A stretch of 64,000 nt of DNA, from assembly GCA_964468375.1 (NCBI GenBank), contig CAYXUW010000001.1, positions 1 to 64,000 of the forward strand. Reading direction: 5' to 3'. The first letter of the stretch is position 1. The number at the start of each line of letters is the position of its first letter. The DNA comes from CAYXUW01 sp964468375 (lineage in GTDB: Bacteria; Planctomycetota; Phycisphaerae; Sedimentisphaerales; Anaerobacaceae). The translations under genes and the position numbers were made by a program. Under the pieces are notes generated by a model. That model did not search any database, had not been told where the DNA came from, and saw nothing but the letters and a program-made list of their open reading frames with translations. Of this stretch, positions 48,197-58,572 are shown piece after piece.

Positions 48197-49181
48197 TACT
48201 GATTGTTTGGGTCCGGCAGTTCCGGTTTCGTTCGGGGCTGCCGGCACCCCCTATGCTTACCTGATACGCCTTTTTTATCGCAGCCCGCTTTCGCCTGGCT
48301 ACGTAATAGGTAAGCGTCGTTTTCAAATCGGAGTGTCTCGCAATCTCTTTCAGCTCGTGCGGCTGCAGGATTTGAGCCCATTCTGTAATTGCCGTCCGGC
48401 GTAAATCGTGAAAACTTCCCGTCACGCCGGCACGGTTAAGTATGCGCTTAAATTCCCTGTCGAAATTATTAACAGGTTTTTTGCGAAACCTCTCGAGCAA
48501 TCTGCCCCGCCGCTTCATTTCCATCAACCGCTGATATCTCTGCGGCTTGATAAGCAGATACGGCTGGCCGGCGGGCAGCTCATTTAAGAGCTTGACTAAA
48601 ATCCTGGCAAGCTGCGGCGTCATAGGCAGCTCTCCGGTCTGTTTGTTCTTCGGCTGCCAGCTCCACGTGTGCCTCGTATCGTCTTTGGCGGTGATATATA
48701 AAATCTCGTTTGCGAAATCTATATCATCGACTGTCAGATTCAATACCTCGCCGCGCCGCAAGCTCATTTTGCCGAGCAGCACTCTCGCCCGCCACAGCTC
48801 GTCCGGGCAGGCGTCGAGAATAACCCTTATCTCCCAGGGCTCGAACGTCCGGATCCGCTTCTGCGCTACCCGATACATTTTCAGGCCGTCGAACGGATTG
48901 CTCTCGATGAGCTGATGCTTTAACGCCCAGCTAAAGACCGGCCGAATACTCTTGATATAGATATTGGCCGAAACCTTGCCGAGCCCAGCGTCGATAAGTG
49001 ATGCCTGAAACCGCTCGGCGTCGGCGTATTGAAAATCGCCAACCGCCCTGTCGCTCGCAAACCCGGTCAGATGGCTGAACGCCGTTGCGGTCAATGCCGC
49101 CGTCGATTGCTCGATGGATTTTGTGACTTTCATATATTCGGTTAGTAACCTGCTGAGTTTTTTTTGGCCTTCCAACTGCAT
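48162..49181 (-). CDS. int: Phage tyrosine integrase, copy 2
   Basis: 339 residues, same translation as the integrase at 2072-3091, with its own near-consensus Shine-Dalgarno (49185-49194). Its stop lies in the attP-like core. Two identical integrase genes would be expressed in a tandem lysogen. Confidence 0.95.
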   Translation of the reverse strand: MQLEGQKKLSRLLTEYMKVTKSIEQSTAALTATAFSHLTGFASDRAVGDFQYADAERFQASLIDAGLGKVSANIYIKSIRPVFSWALKHQLIESNPFDGLKMYRVAQKRIRTFEPWEIRVILDACPDELWRARVLLGKMSLRRGEVLNLTVDDIDFANEILYITAKDDTRHTWSWQPKNKQTGELPMTPQLARILVKLLNELPAGQPYLLIKPQRYQRLMEMKRRGRLLERFRKKPVNNFDREFKRILNRAGVTGSFHDLRRTAITEWAQILQPHELKEIARHSDLKTTLTYYVARRKRAAIKKAYQVSIGGAGSPERNRNCRTQTISIGATGLEPATS

Positions 49182-49202
49182 AATTCACCTCCTTCCGTTG
49201 GC

Positions 49203-49227
49203 GGCCGCAGGTGCATATCCTGCGGCC
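49203..49227 (-). promoter_or_regulatory. Hairpin upstream of int, copy 2
   Basis: GGCCGCAGG/CCTGCGGCC arms with a 7-nt loop, identical to 3113-3137. Confidence 0.5.
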
Positions 49228-49312
49228 TACTGTAAGAATCTTTCTGCAGCTGTCAAGCACTTATTCCGCATGCGCCACTTTTCCATCTCCCGTATTAAGT
49301 TTTAAAAGAGCG

Positions 49313-49498
49313 TCAAATCGGTGCAGCGGCACCGGATTTTTCTTGACTTTTTTGAGCAGAACTTATAATATTACGCATATAATCACGGATGGCATCGGCG
49401 ACGGAATGAAACTTCCCTCGGATAGCATTCTCAAACGCCTCTTTTTCGGAAGGATAAACTTCAACATATATTGCGGTTTTTTTGGGCTTTTTTGCCAT
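49313..49498 (-). CDS. Small RHH-like DNA-binding protein, copy 2
   Basis: 61 residues, identical to the product of 3223-3408. Two identical copies of a possible repressor would raise its dosage in the double lysogen. Confidence 0.7.
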   Translation of the reverse strand: MAKKPKKTAIYVEVYPSEKEAFENAIRGKFHSVADAIRDYMRNIISSAQKSQEKSGAAAPI

Positions 49499-49547
49499 AA
49501 TTAAACCTATGCTTAATCTATGCTATGTTTCGGCTTTTAAATAGATT

Positions 49548-49596
49548 TGTCAACGCTAATTTTAGCGGTTTTCGCTATATTTAGCGGTTTTCGCTA
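49548..49596. promoter_or_regulatory. Operator array, copy 2
   Basis: Half-sites at 49554, 49563, 49573, 49582 and 49592 with the abutting minus-strand TTGACA at 49548-49553, as in copy 1. Confidence 0.75.
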
Positions 49597-49657
49597 TTTA
49601 ACTATTTATGAAATAAGGACTTGCAAATATTAAAATTTTTTGTATTTCTTTAAGTTT

Positions 49658-49975
49658 ATGTCGAAAAAAACGCCTACATCCTTTGTTTTGGACGAACCAA
49701 TCAAGAAGATTAAGGACGAGCTGGCCCCCGTTTACGGCCTGAAAAATATACTCTCAGGTGGATTACTTTTATTTCACTGTCTGTCACCGGAGAAGCGGGA
49801 AGAAGTGATAGCAATGGTCAAGAAAATACCTTCCGTAACCACCGACGAAAAGCTGCGCAGCGTAGCTGATGAGGACAGGATTCGCAGAAAAATAATTCAG
49901 ATTCTTCGAGCCGCTCAAAGCATCGGAACAAAAAAGAAATCCTCTCGTCGGGCCAAGTCTGCAAAAGTTGGTTAG
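49658..49975 (+). CDS. Small basic protein, copy 2
   Basis: 105 residues, same as 3568-3885, with the same basic C-terminal tail. Confidence 0.65.
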   Translation: MSKKTPTSFVLDEPIKKIKDELAPVYGLKNILSGGLLLFHCLSPEKREEVIAMVKKIPSVTTDEKLRSVADEDRIRRKIIQILRAAQSIGTKKKSSRRAKSAKVG

Positions 49976-50171
49976 CTTGACGAAGTCGAATATCAGGCCA
50001 GGTCCTTAAGGTGGCATTGATCTTAGACAAAGATTTTTCTCTGTTAAAACTTATATGTTGTATTTTTTTTAACGACATTGGGAACCCCTCCTTGTGATAT
50101 ATTTTTCAGCGATTTGCTGACTGCGATTATAAATGCGGCTGAGGCGGAAAATCAAAAAAAATTATGCCCAT

Positions 50172-50234
50172 AGTGACAGCGTGCCGTCACTGCCGTTTAA
50201 TTTAATTGTATTCGAGTTGCCGTTTTGTTATAAT
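50172..50234 (+). promoter_or_regulatory. Dyad and extended -10 promoter, copy 2
   Basis: AGTGAC/GTCACT dyad (50172-50191) and TTGTAT-17-TATAAT promoter (50206-50234) ahead of the exported coiled-coil gene. Confidence 0.65.
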
Positions 50235-50259
50235 ACGTGAAATTTTGGAGGATAAAAAA

Positions 50260-50715
50260 ATGAAAAAGCTCCTTCTCACAGTGTCAATTATTGTCACTCT
50301 GTTTATTTTAGGCAATCAGCCGCAAAGCGTGGGGACGATGCGGTTTCGGCTCGAAAAGGTCGAGCAACGGCTTGATGATATTGATAAACGGCTTCAATTT
50401 ATCGAAGAAAAATTATTCCCCACTTCATCTGATATAAAAACCGATATAGAAAAAACCGTTGAAGAAACGGTTGAATCAATGCTGGTCAGGGGAACAGTAT
50501 ACAGTATTGATCTTAAATCCGGCCAAATTAGAGTTCATTATGATAGTTGGAATTTATTAGATATGTCACAAAAAAAAGCATTAACTATGATGTTTAGTGA
50601 TTATATGTTCTTGAAAACCGGGAACCGAAGCATTTTAGTATTAAAGAATAATAGCCCCAAGGTCCTTGCCAGATATAATACCGAAATAATGGATGATGTG
50701 AAAATATATGAATAG
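50260..50715 (+). CDS. Exported coiled-coil protein, copy 2
   Basis: 151 residues with signal or anchor segment and coiled coil, same as 4170-4625. Confidence 0.75.
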   Translation: MKKLLLTVSIIVTLFILGNQPQSVGTMRFRLEKVEQRLDDIDKRLQFIEEKLFPTSSDIKTDIEKTVEETVESMLVRGTVYSIDLKSGQIRVHYDSWNLLDMSQKKALTMMFSDYMFLKTGNRSILVLKNNSPKVLARYNTEIMDDVKIYE

Positions 50716-50721
50716 GGAATT

Positions 50722-51054
50722 CTACATCAACTCTGCTAATTTTTTGAGATTTTCGGGAGTTGCTATCTCGCCAATACGGTTTTGTATCTTCTCCATGCCC
50801 CTGCCAAAGCTCTCCGGCGGGCTATTGCCGGCATGGCACATCCCCCATCCCGTCAACCCATCAACAATAGCCATTTTATAACCTTCCGGCGTTTCCTCAT
50901 ATTCAAAATCGGGATTTGTAAAAACCTCCGGCCATGAATGATCAATATCAATAGATGCCGGCTTATTTCGTTCAATCGAAATTCCGGCAATTACACCTAT
51001 GCCGAAACCGGTAGCCAAAACCGCTATAACAGCATATCTGTTAATTTTAATCAT
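50722..51054 (-). CDS. Small membrane-anchored protein, copy 2
   Basis: 110 residues, same as 4632-4964. Confidence 0.65.
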   Translation of the reverse strand: MIKINRYAVIAVLATGFGIGVIAGISIERNKPASIDIDHSWPEVFTNPDFEYEETPEGYKMAIVDGLTGWGMCHAGNSPPESFGRGMEKIQNRIGEIATPENLKKLAELM

Positions 51055-51084
51055 TTTCTGGTTGAATTCCGCAAAATCTCTTCT

Positions 51085-51195
51085 TTAGTGAATATCAACT
51101 GTAACGTAATTTGTCAACGATATTTTAGAAATTATCTTCAGCAGAACATTCAGACGGCGAATCTCGGTAAGTTGTGCCGGCGTTAATTCGCTCAT
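51085..51195 (-). CDS. 36-residue small protein, copy 2
   Basis: Same coupled ORF as 4995-5105, overlapping the upstream stop as ATGA. Confidence 0.6.
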   Translation of the reverse strand: MSELTPAQLTEIRRLNVLLKIISKISLTNYVTVDIH

Positions 51196-51425
51196 TGTAT
51201 CCCCTTCCATTTATCGCCTTTCAGATGCGGGCAGGGAATAGGTAAACGGCCCGTCTTATTCAAGTTCCCTAATCCCGCTTTACAAAAAAAGATGAAACCG
51301 ATTTTGTCGCACTGGTCGCACTCTTTGCAGATTTTCAGATGCTTTTGCAGCAAGACATCGGCATCAACCGGCTGTGCCGGCACGCTGGTATGTTCATGAC
51401 TTTTCCTATCGCCGCAGCAGGCCAT
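51192..51425 (-). CDS. Cysteine-rich small protein, copy 2
   Basis: 77 residues with CKECDQC, same as 5102-5335. Confidence 0.7.
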   Translation of the reverse strand: MACCGDRKSHEHTSVPAQPVDADVLLQKHLKICKECDQCDKIGFIFFCKAGLGNLNKTGRLPIPCPHLKGDKWKGIQ

Positions 51426-51426
51426 A

Positions 51427-52068
51427 TTATACCTCGATTAAAGTAACTGTCCCATTGCCGATCATTTCATTAGGGCACACATTTTCATTTTCGTATTCAC
51501 CGTAGGGGACACACCATTCTGTCCACGGACCGCCGTATGTGTCATAAAGAAATACACTACTGAACGGTGGAACAGGTGAACCCTTCGGTCCTTTGAAGTC
51601 GATTTTTAACTTCCAGTAATTTCCGCCACGCATTAGCCAAATTTTTCTGCTTGTTAGATTAACGGTGTAATCAATACCACCTCCACAGTTATCAAGATTA
51701 TAATGAACGTAGGTACCGAAATCATCGTAAACGACATTCGACCAGTAACAATAAGTCCACTGGTCCTCGTCGTCATAAGGCAGCCATAAGCCGGCGCTTT
51801 CACTCCATTCGAACCGGCCCCGCGAAAGCAGGGCCTCGCCGTCCCAGCCGATTCCCTGGTCGAGAAATTTATAACGGTCCAAACCGCCGCTGCCGCATTC
51901 TCCTACGCCAGCACAACACAGGATATTTTCTATCTCAGCTGCAACTGCTTCCGGCGCCGCTGACGGGTCAGGGCAATACTTGCACTGAGCTCCAGTGGTT
52001 AATATCTTTTTCGCTGTCGGGTCGTAGTGAATTTTCTTAAGCGCTGGGTCATACCATACTTTTAGCAT
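51427..52068 (-). CDS. Hypothetical virion-associated protein, copy 2
   Basis: 213 residues, same as 5337-5978. Confidence 0.7.
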   Translation of the reverse strand: MLKVWYDPALKKIHYDPTAKKILTTGAQCKYCPDPSAAPEAVAAEIENILCCAGVGECGSGGLDRYKFLDQGIGWDGEALLSRGRFEWSESAGLWLPYDDEDQWTYCYWSNVVYDDFGTYVHYNLDNCGGGIDYTVNLTSRKIWLMRGGNYWKLKIDFKGPKGSPVPPFSSVFLYDTYGGPWTEWCVPYGEYENENVCPNEMIGNGTVTLIEV

Positions 52069-52599
52069 TTAGCATTCTCCGTCCTTCGAAGAGTAGGGTA
52101 TTTGTACCCAATACCACTTGCCCCTGATATTTTCACAAAATAAAATACTACCATTCTCAAAACGAGGCGCAATTACATTATAATTCGAGGCCTCACCAGG
52201 TACTTTGCGATATACATGGATGCCGGAGCCCAGTCCTGATTCTATCTCTGCGCTATCGTTGCCGAAAAGGTTGCAAATAATATATTCCCTATCAGGTGCA
52301 TCTTCAGTCACCTTGGCCATTCGCACCTCGGGTGTAATTGGCCGGCCGACATAATGAGTTACACCGTCGCCGTCAGTTATATCATACGCTATCATCCTGT
52401 CGCCGGCCGCCAGTGCCGACTCGGCACCTGAGATTACATTATTTTCCAACAGATTCAAAATCTCGACAGGGTCCTCACCGGCATCGATGAATCGGTCGCC
52501 TGAGGTAGCCGTCCATTTCGAGCCATCCAGGACAAGACGCTTGCATATATAAACGCCCGCCCCAATCGCCTCATCTATGATTTCGTAATTTAGTATCAT
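52069..52599 (-). CDS. Structural protein (paralog pair, short member), copy 2
   Basis: 176 residues, same as 5979-6509. Confidence 0.75.
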   Translation of the reverse strand: MILNYEIIDEAIGAGVYICKRLVLDGSKWTATSGDRFIDAGEDPVEILNLLENNVISGAESALAAGDRMIAYDITDGDGVTHYVGRPITPEVRMAKVTEDAPDREYIICNLFGNDSAEIESGLGSGIHVYRKVPGEASNYNVIAPRFENGSILFCENIRGKWYWVQIPYSSKDGEC

Positions 52600-53234
52600 T
52601 ATGTCGGTGTACAGGATTTGTTACAATTCTCTTGAAAAACCGTAACGAAATAAGGAGTCCCTGCCAAAACAACAATATACCCATAGCTGTTATTCTGCAG
52701 ACGGGGGGCCACGCCGTTAAGCGGGCAGCTCTCCGGGCCGCTCGGGCCGCAGCCAACGCTTTTGACCGTAATGCCTGAGCCGAGGCCTGAGGTTTTCTCC
52801 TCGCCGTCGGCGCCTATCATATTGCAGTTAATGGCAGGACTTGCTATCGGATCCTGCTTAATGCGAACCATTCGCACGCAGGGTACACAAGGATAGCCGA
52901 CCCACCGCTTAACACCCTCATCATCTGTATTTTCAAACGCCGAAATCAAATCACCCGCCGCAAGAGCCGGGACGTTATATGTAGTATAATTTTCAAAAAG
53001 ATTTAATACTTCGTATTCCGGAGGGATGAATACGCCAAAGCTTGCCTGTTTATAGCATAAGTACACTCCAGTTGCTGAGCCGGCTTTCTGCTGCACCTGA
53101 AATAAATACATGTCGGAGACGGGACTAACGGTTGGCTGGGGTGGTTCAATTCTCAAAGGAGTTTTGTTCGTATCATTTTTTAACTGCTCAACATCTTGCG
53201 CAAGTTGATCTAATTGTCTTTTAAAATCAGTCAT
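52599..53234 (-). CDS. Structural protein with coiled coil (paralog pair), copy 2
   Basis: 211 residues, same as 6509-7144. Confidence 0.75.
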   Translation of the reverse strand: MTDFKRQLDQLAQDVEQLKNDTNKTPLRIEPPQPTVSPVSDMYLFQVQQKAGSATGVYLCYKQASFGVFIPPEYEVLNLFENYTTYNVPALAAGDLISAFENTDDEGVKRWVGYPCVPCVRMVRIKQDPIASPAINCNMIGADGEEKTSGLGSGITVKSVGCGPSGPESCPLNGVAPRLQNNSYGYIVVLAGTPYFVTVFQENCNKSCTPT

Positions 53235-53235
53235 A

Positions 53236-55293
53236 TTATTTCGCAAATATTCCGCTTATATCCAATTCGCCGTAATCTGTTCTGATTATTGTAGATTTTG
53301 ATTGAAAATCCCATTGAATTGATGTCACTGTTGATTTAACAGCTTCTGTGCCTGCAACATCAGAATTTGTGATTAATGTGCCCACCGGTATCCCGGGATC
53401 TATTTCTTTGATTGCAATTTCGACCTTATCATGTCGACGACCATACCACGCTGCCGCGGCATTAAGAGCTGCCCTTAATCGGCTCCTGTCGTCTCTCAAC
53501 AGATTATCATCGCAACCGTATTCAATTAACTCACCATCCTTATCAACACCCACAATTGTCCCCGGAACTATGTACCACAATTCAGCATCCGGAATGGTTA
53601 TCAATAACGTTTTCTGATTTTCATAGTAATTAAATGCATGCACTATTCTTATACTCTGGTCCGTTTCAATAAAAACAGTCGCTATGATATATTCATAATC
53701 TATTCCTGATTCCTCGATTTTCGCTTCATATACTGCCGGCTCAGCTTCATCCCAGTGATCTTTTGCAGCCAAATATTGCGGATTAAACCTCATAGAAATA
53801 GCCATCTCTCTCGACAATACTCTCACTGCTGCGTAGTGTTTTAATCGTTTATCCGCATATTGATATTTACCTTCAGCACCCTTTACTAATATAAAAGGGG
53901 TGCGAAATTCTGGCTCCGCATAATCAGGATTGTTATCGATTGGCTCTTTATCGCTGTAATCAACACCGACTTGGAATGGTAAACTGTTTGAGAACTTCTT
54001 GTCAGCATTCCAGAAGCCCGCCTGCCGTCCGATATCCAGCTCCCCCGCCGGATCCAGAAACGGATTGACTATTATATCACCACTTGAACTGGGAAGGCTC
54101 CAATCCCAGTCATGGGGCACCCTAAAGATTGTGAATACGCGATCAAATTTATCTTCTTTTCTGAACTTATCGTTCAATTCGCCTTTTTCTTGGTCACTCA
54201 GTCCGTTATATTCTTCTGACGTCTTGGCCGCATTTTTAAATGCCGTTTCTGCCTCCTCACTCCACCCCTTCTCAAGACTCGGATGAGAAGAATCACCTTC
54301 CATATCAAAGTGCAAACTGCAGCAGCTTTTCATTTTACCGCCCTGTACCACAATCCGATCGTAAACATGAGTAATGTCCCTTTTGATATCCACTTTTATC
54401 TGCTCTTTTTTTGTCCATAGATCGGGCGCTACTATATTAAAATTCGCTGGCATAATAACCTCGTCCAGCTTAATGCTTTCATCTAAAAGGGAGAATGGCA
54501 CGATATCAACTAAATTGCCGGTAATCACAACATGCCATCCGAGCCCGCGCCCCCTATTTATCAGATGATTGATTGCTATTCTTGTCTTCGTTGTTCTAAA
54601 GTCATAAATTCCTGTGATATTCTCAAGAGCTGTTTTAATTTCGCCGTTTGCTGCAAGGTGAAATTCTGGCCCGTTCTCATAATTATAATGAGCCAGAAAA
54701 TACTCAATTATATCGTAGTTGCTCCATAGTTCATCATCAGAAGAAAAAATATAGGTTAACTCTTCAGTTTCCCTCATAAAAGAACGATTACCTATTATAT
54801 TGCCGCCGAACTGATGCCTTCGGTTGAATATTGGCAAGTGATCAATCCATTCTGGCTCATCTTCACCCGGATTTTTCACCCAGGCACCATCAAGCCAGGT
54901 ATCTAATAGCGTTTCCAGCCCCCAGGCTTGTATTGTCTGGTCAGTGATTTTGACATTGCCGCTTTGACCAAGCAGTCTTAGCACTTCCGCTTGTATCAGT
55001 CCTGTCCACAACGCCGATTCATTATTTCCTCTCTGCGAGCGTATTTGTATATAACAGTAAAGAAAAGACTCAACTTGCCCTCCATCTATCATCTGCTCCA
55101 TATCTTCCCATTTGCCCTGACCATATCTCGTTCTTAGGGTCGCGTGGCTAGTGCTCGGCGCTATAGACAACGATGCTTCAAGCGGCTCAAAGTATGGCGC
55201 ATATATCCATGCATCCGTCCAGTTCCATTTATAGTAAACTGCATAGCGAATTTTACCATTCAATGTATTTTTATCAGGTGATATAACCGCCAT
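53236..55293 (-). CDS. Large tail-tip or hub-like protein, copy 2
   Basis: 685 residues, same as 7146-9203. Confidence 0.65.
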   Translation of the reverse strand: MAVISPDKNTLNGKIRYAVYYKWNWTDAWIYAPYFEPLEASLSIAPSTSHATLRTRYGQGKWEDMEQMIDGGQVESFLYCYIQIRSQRGNNESALWTGLIQAEVLRLLGQSGNVKITDQTIQAWGLETLLDTWLDGAWVKNPGEDEPEWIDHLPIFNRRHQFGGNIIGNRSFMRETEELTYIFSSDDELWSNYDIIEYFLAHYNYENGPEFHLAANGEIKTALENITGIYDFRTTKTRIAINHLINRGRGLGWHVVITGNLVDIVPFSLLDESIKLDEVIMPANFNIVAPDLWTKKEQIKVDIKRDITHVYDRIVVQGGKMKSCCSLHFDMEGDSSHPSLEKGWSEEAETAFKNAAKTSEEYNGLSDQEKGELNDKFRKEDKFDRVFTIFRVPHDWDWSLPSSSGDIIVNPFLDPAGELDIGRQAGFWNADKKFSNSLPFQVGVDYSDKEPIDNNPDYAEPEFRTPFILVKGAEGKYQYADKRLKHYAAVRVLSREMAISMRFNPQYLAAKDHWDEAEPAVYEAKIEESGIDYEYIIATVFIETDQSIRIVHAFNYYENQKTLLITIPDAELWYIVPGTIVGVDKDGELIEYGCDDNLLRDDRSRLRAALNAAAAWYGRRHDKVEIAIKEIDPGIPVGTLITNSDVAGTEAVKSTVTSIQWDFQSKSTIIRTDYGELDISGIFAK

Positions 55294-57225
55294 TTATATA
55301 CTCTCCGCCGCTTCTCCCAAAAAAGTTCTGCCGGTCGGTTTGTTCGGTCCTTCATCGGACGCTGTGCAGGAATAAATATCAGTGTTAATACTATCTATTG
55401 ATTCTTCGCCGGCAATAATTCTTGTCCTCACAAGTACTTTCAAAATATCTTCGTTATCAGCAGACGGACTTGTCCATTTAAGAACAGCCCTATTATTTAG
55501 TTTGTTCATTGCTATTATTACCGGCTCGTCAACATCCGGGTTTGGGTCACTTCCATCATCTGTAAAATAAATAAGCCAGTGTGTAGCTGCATATTCATCA
55601 TCATCGTCAAACAGGTATTGTGCTGTTACATAACCGGTCGCACCTGCTGCAGGCGTGATATTTACATCCAACGGGGCATCCGGATCTGGTATAATAAATT
55701 GGCCATCGGCATCAGTCTTTATTTTCCAAGATGTTATATTCAATGAAACAAGGTTGTATTTATTTCTCCGTCGAGTAACCAAGTGCAGCTCAGCGGACGG
55801 TTCAACTGATGTCACATATGGCAATTCTACAAATGTCTCATCTGGTTCACCTTCGAGATCCGGTTCTTCGTCCACACCCCTATATAACTCGTATCTATCG
55901 AGCGAATTGTCTGCAATCCTGTAATGACCTTCCGCTTCGCCGCTCTTTGGCACTGGTACAATTTTAATTTTAGTTACACAATTAACTTCTTTCAGTTCAC
56001 CGATATTTACCTGACCCGTCGGCGATAATGTAATGCCCGCTTCGGCAGCTGCCTCGGTTACTTGTTTTTTATTCTCAGCCGCTGCCGGCGATAGTGTGAT
56101 GCCCGCTTCGGCAGTCACCTCGGTTACTTGTTTTTTATTCTCCGCTGCCGCCGGTGATAATGTAATTCCTGCCTCAGCAGTTACTTCTTTGATCTGTTTT
56201 TTTGTGATATCGCAAAGCTGCCACGCCAGTATATTATCGATAGACGGCGAAGCTGTTCTGCCCTCAACCACTTCCAGCCACAACCATATTCCAATCATCT
56301 CATCCGTATCGAGTGGTTCTATATCAAGTCCTGTTGCCGGTGTAATTCCCGTCGACCATGATAATCCCGATACGGCATCCGTGTCATGTTCATCTTCACA
56401 GACCGTGAACTGGTCATCGACCGGTTCTTCAGCCGCTATCTTAATTCCAGGCACCGCATCTAATGTATCATCTGCCGCACCTGCACTTTCACTTGTTCCC
56501 AGCAATCCTCTTCCTGTTGCAGGTACAGTCAGAACAGTATCCGTCCTTGATGAGTAATAAATGATTTCCCTTAAACTGCCACTGCTATCTGTTATTCTAC
56601 AAAAACCTGTTGCCGGCCAGTCCACAAACGTTCCACTTGTCCCAATTGTTCCGGCTCCGGAACCGCCTAGCTGTGACGAATCACTTACTTGCTGCGTAGC
56701 CAATGTTTTAATCCATACTTTCAGGTTCCTAACTTCATTCCCCCCTAGATTTTTTATTGCCAGGCATCGAAGCTTGACTTGTGCTTCTCCGCTGGGTACA
56801 TTCGACGAACCTATTGTATTGTTAAATACTGACACTAGTTTTATTGTAGTCGAACCAACTAAAGCGGCGGCCGTATGCCTGCTGATAATTATGTATTTCG
56901 CCAGGTCAGTTCCTGATTGGAGCATCTTTGTTTGCCCGTTGGCTATTTCAACGATTGCTCCCGGACTATCCCCAGGCGCAGACCACCGCATACTATCACC
57001 ACTTATAGTTTCTAATAATCCCAATCCAAAGCCATTGGCCCCGCTAATCCTCTCTATTACAATTCCCTGTATCGACCAACTCGGAAGAAAGCCGATTTGC
57101 TCTTCACGAGTTGAGCTACGATAATTCCCAAAGCTTAAATCAGGATCTTCCTGCGCACCACCATCACTGGTTGCGCCGGTTAGGAATAAGCCTAAGGCGT
57201 CCGAGAAGGTATATTGTTCCGGCAT
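55294..57225 (-). CDS. Repeat-containing fibre-like protein, copy 2
   Basis: 643 residues, same as 9204-11135, including all three 22-residue repeats (56005-56202). The unchanged repeat number argues for a recent duplication or an assembly copy. Confidence 0.65.
   Translation of the reverse strand: MPEQYTFSDALGLFLTGATSDGGAQEDPDLSFGNYRSSTREEQIGFLPSWSIQGIVIERISGANGFGLGLLETISGDSMRWSAPGDSPGAIVEIANGQTKMLQSGTDLAKYIIISRHTAAALVGSTTIKLVSVFNNTIGSSNVPSGEAQVKLRCLAIKNLGGNEVRNLKVWIKTLATQQVSDSSQLGGSGAGTIGTSGTFVDWPATGFCRITDSSGSLREIIYYSSRTDTVLTVPATGRGLLGTSESAGAADDTLDAVPGIKIAAEEPVDDQFTVCEDEHDTDAVSGLSWSTGITPATGLDIEPLDTDEMIGIWLWLEVVEGRTASPSIDNILAWQLCDITKKQIKEVTAEAGITLSPAAAENKKQVTEVTAEAGITLSPAAAENKKQVTEAAAEAGITLSPTGQVNIGELKEVNCVTKIKIVPVPKSGEAEGHYRIADNSLDRYELYRGVDEEPDLEGEPDETFVELPYVTSVEPSAELHLVTRRRNKYNLVSLNITSWKIKTDADGQFIIPDPDAPLDVNITPAAGATGYVTAQYLFDDDDEYAATHWLIYFTDDGSDPNPDVDEPVIIAMNKLNNRAVLKWTSPSADNEDILKVLVRTRIIAGEESIDSINTDIYSCTASDEGPNKPTGRTFLGEAAESI
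56005..56202 (-). repeat. Three tandem 66-bp coding repeats, copy 2
   Basis: Same number and order of units as at 9915-10112. Confidence 0.85.
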
Positions 57226-57235
57226 AAAAATCCTT

Positions 57236-57757
57236 CTATGCTGCCGCAGCTGTTAATGTATAAGTTACCTTAAGAACATCACCATCAATGACTGCTTCAT
57301 CGCCGCCATCAAATAACGCGGTGCAAAGCAATTTCCCGGATGTGCCGCCTTTAGTATTATCATTTGTAAGAAACATTCCTTTCATTGTTTCAGTCGCATT
57401 AATGAAGAAGGCGCATATTTCCGTGTTGGCTATTTGCTGGCTACTCGCCGCGGCGAATGTTATTTGCGGGCGGGCTGACTGACTGTATTCATCCCCTTCT
57501 TCCCATCCGGCATGGCTTGCCATCGTATCACCCGCTGCCAAGGCAGAATAATTATCATCCCTGATAAGCCCGACATACCAGGACGGCTTTGTTTCAGAGC
57601 CGAGAACAACATCAAGCAAATAATTCAGTCCTTCGTTTGTCGTTCCGTTTTTGGCAGTTTTCTTCCATTTCAGCCGACCGTTTTTGTCAAAACATGACAC
57701 GGTAAAATATCCGGCAAACCTAAGACCACTGTTTTGATATTTTTCTGGTAATTTCAT
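57236..57757 (-). CDS. Virion structural protein, copy 2
   Basis: 173 residues, same as 11146-11667. Confidence 0.65.
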   Translation of the reverse strand: MKLPEKYQNSGLRFAGYFTVSCFDKNGRLKWKKTAKNGTTNEGLNYLLDVVLGSETKPSWYVGLIRDDNYSALAAGDTMASHAGWEEGDEYSQSARPQITFAAASSQQIANTEICAFFINATETMKGMFLTNDNTKGGTSGKLLCTALFDGGDEAVIDGDVLKVTYTLTAAAA

Positions 57758-57772
57758 AAAATACTCCTGTAA

Positions 57773-58570
57773 TTATAAGTAACTTCCCAAGGTTACAGTC
57801 GCTGTTCCAGTAGCGCCATTATGTGCGGCATATATCCCCTCCATTGGAGATACAGAAGGCCTTGCATAATATGGTCCCTCCTTATTGCCCAAAGCCGACG
57901 ATATTATCCAGTTGTCCCCATCAGACCAGATGAAATAACTGCCCCCCTCTATACGGTAATACTTTTCATTGTTGTAGATTCCGGTATAAAAATAATTACC
58001 TTCTATATTTGGCGTGCCAGTAGTTGTTGCAAAGCACATATCAGGTGGCTCATCCGTCTCATAGATTACAACCTGTTTTGAAACTTGTTCATAAGCATAA
58101 TTTACACCAGGCACATCCGGCCTGCGAACCATAAGAACTGCAAATTCCTTTGCGGTGCCTTCATTACCATTTACCCCTATTGGCACTACTCTGAAATGAT
58201 GAATCTGCCCATCTTCGAGAAACCTGCTTTGCCATTGCAGATATCCGTTATTTTCCGGCATCTTTTTGCGCTCGGTCCATACTTCATCGATTTTTTCATC
58301 CACTCTATAATAATCTGTTCCTTCCACAAAAAACCACCCTAGCCGGGTTTTGCCAGGGAATACTTGCATTGGCTGAATATCTGAATCGTCCAACACCTCC
58401 ACTACCGATGATTCATCCAAATTCAGCGCAATGGTATATGACGTTTGTTGCGTTTCCGCGATAAGCACACCATCAAGGTATATATAAAATGTCGGATCCT
58501 CCTTGTCGCTCGAGTAGCTAAGTTCCCAGCTATATGCTCCAGTTCTGACAAATTTTATTATCGTTACCAT
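57773..58570 (-). CDS. Hypothetical tail protein, copy 2
   Basis: 265 residues, same as 11683-12480. Confidence 0.6.
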   Translation of the reverse strand: MVTIIKFVRTGAYSWELSYSSDKEDPTFYIYLDGVLIAETQQTSYTIALNLDESSVVEVLDDSDIQPMQVFPGKTRLGWFFVEGTDYYRVDEKIDEVWTERKKMPENNGYLQWQSRFLEDGQIHHFRVVPIGVNGNEGTAKEFAVLMVRRPDVPGVNYAYEQVSKQVVIYETDEPPDMCFATTTGTPNIEGNYFYTGIYNNEKYYRIEGGSYFIWSDGDNWIISSALGNKEGPYYARPSVSPMEGIYAAHNGATGTATVTLGSYL

Positions 58571-58572
58571 AT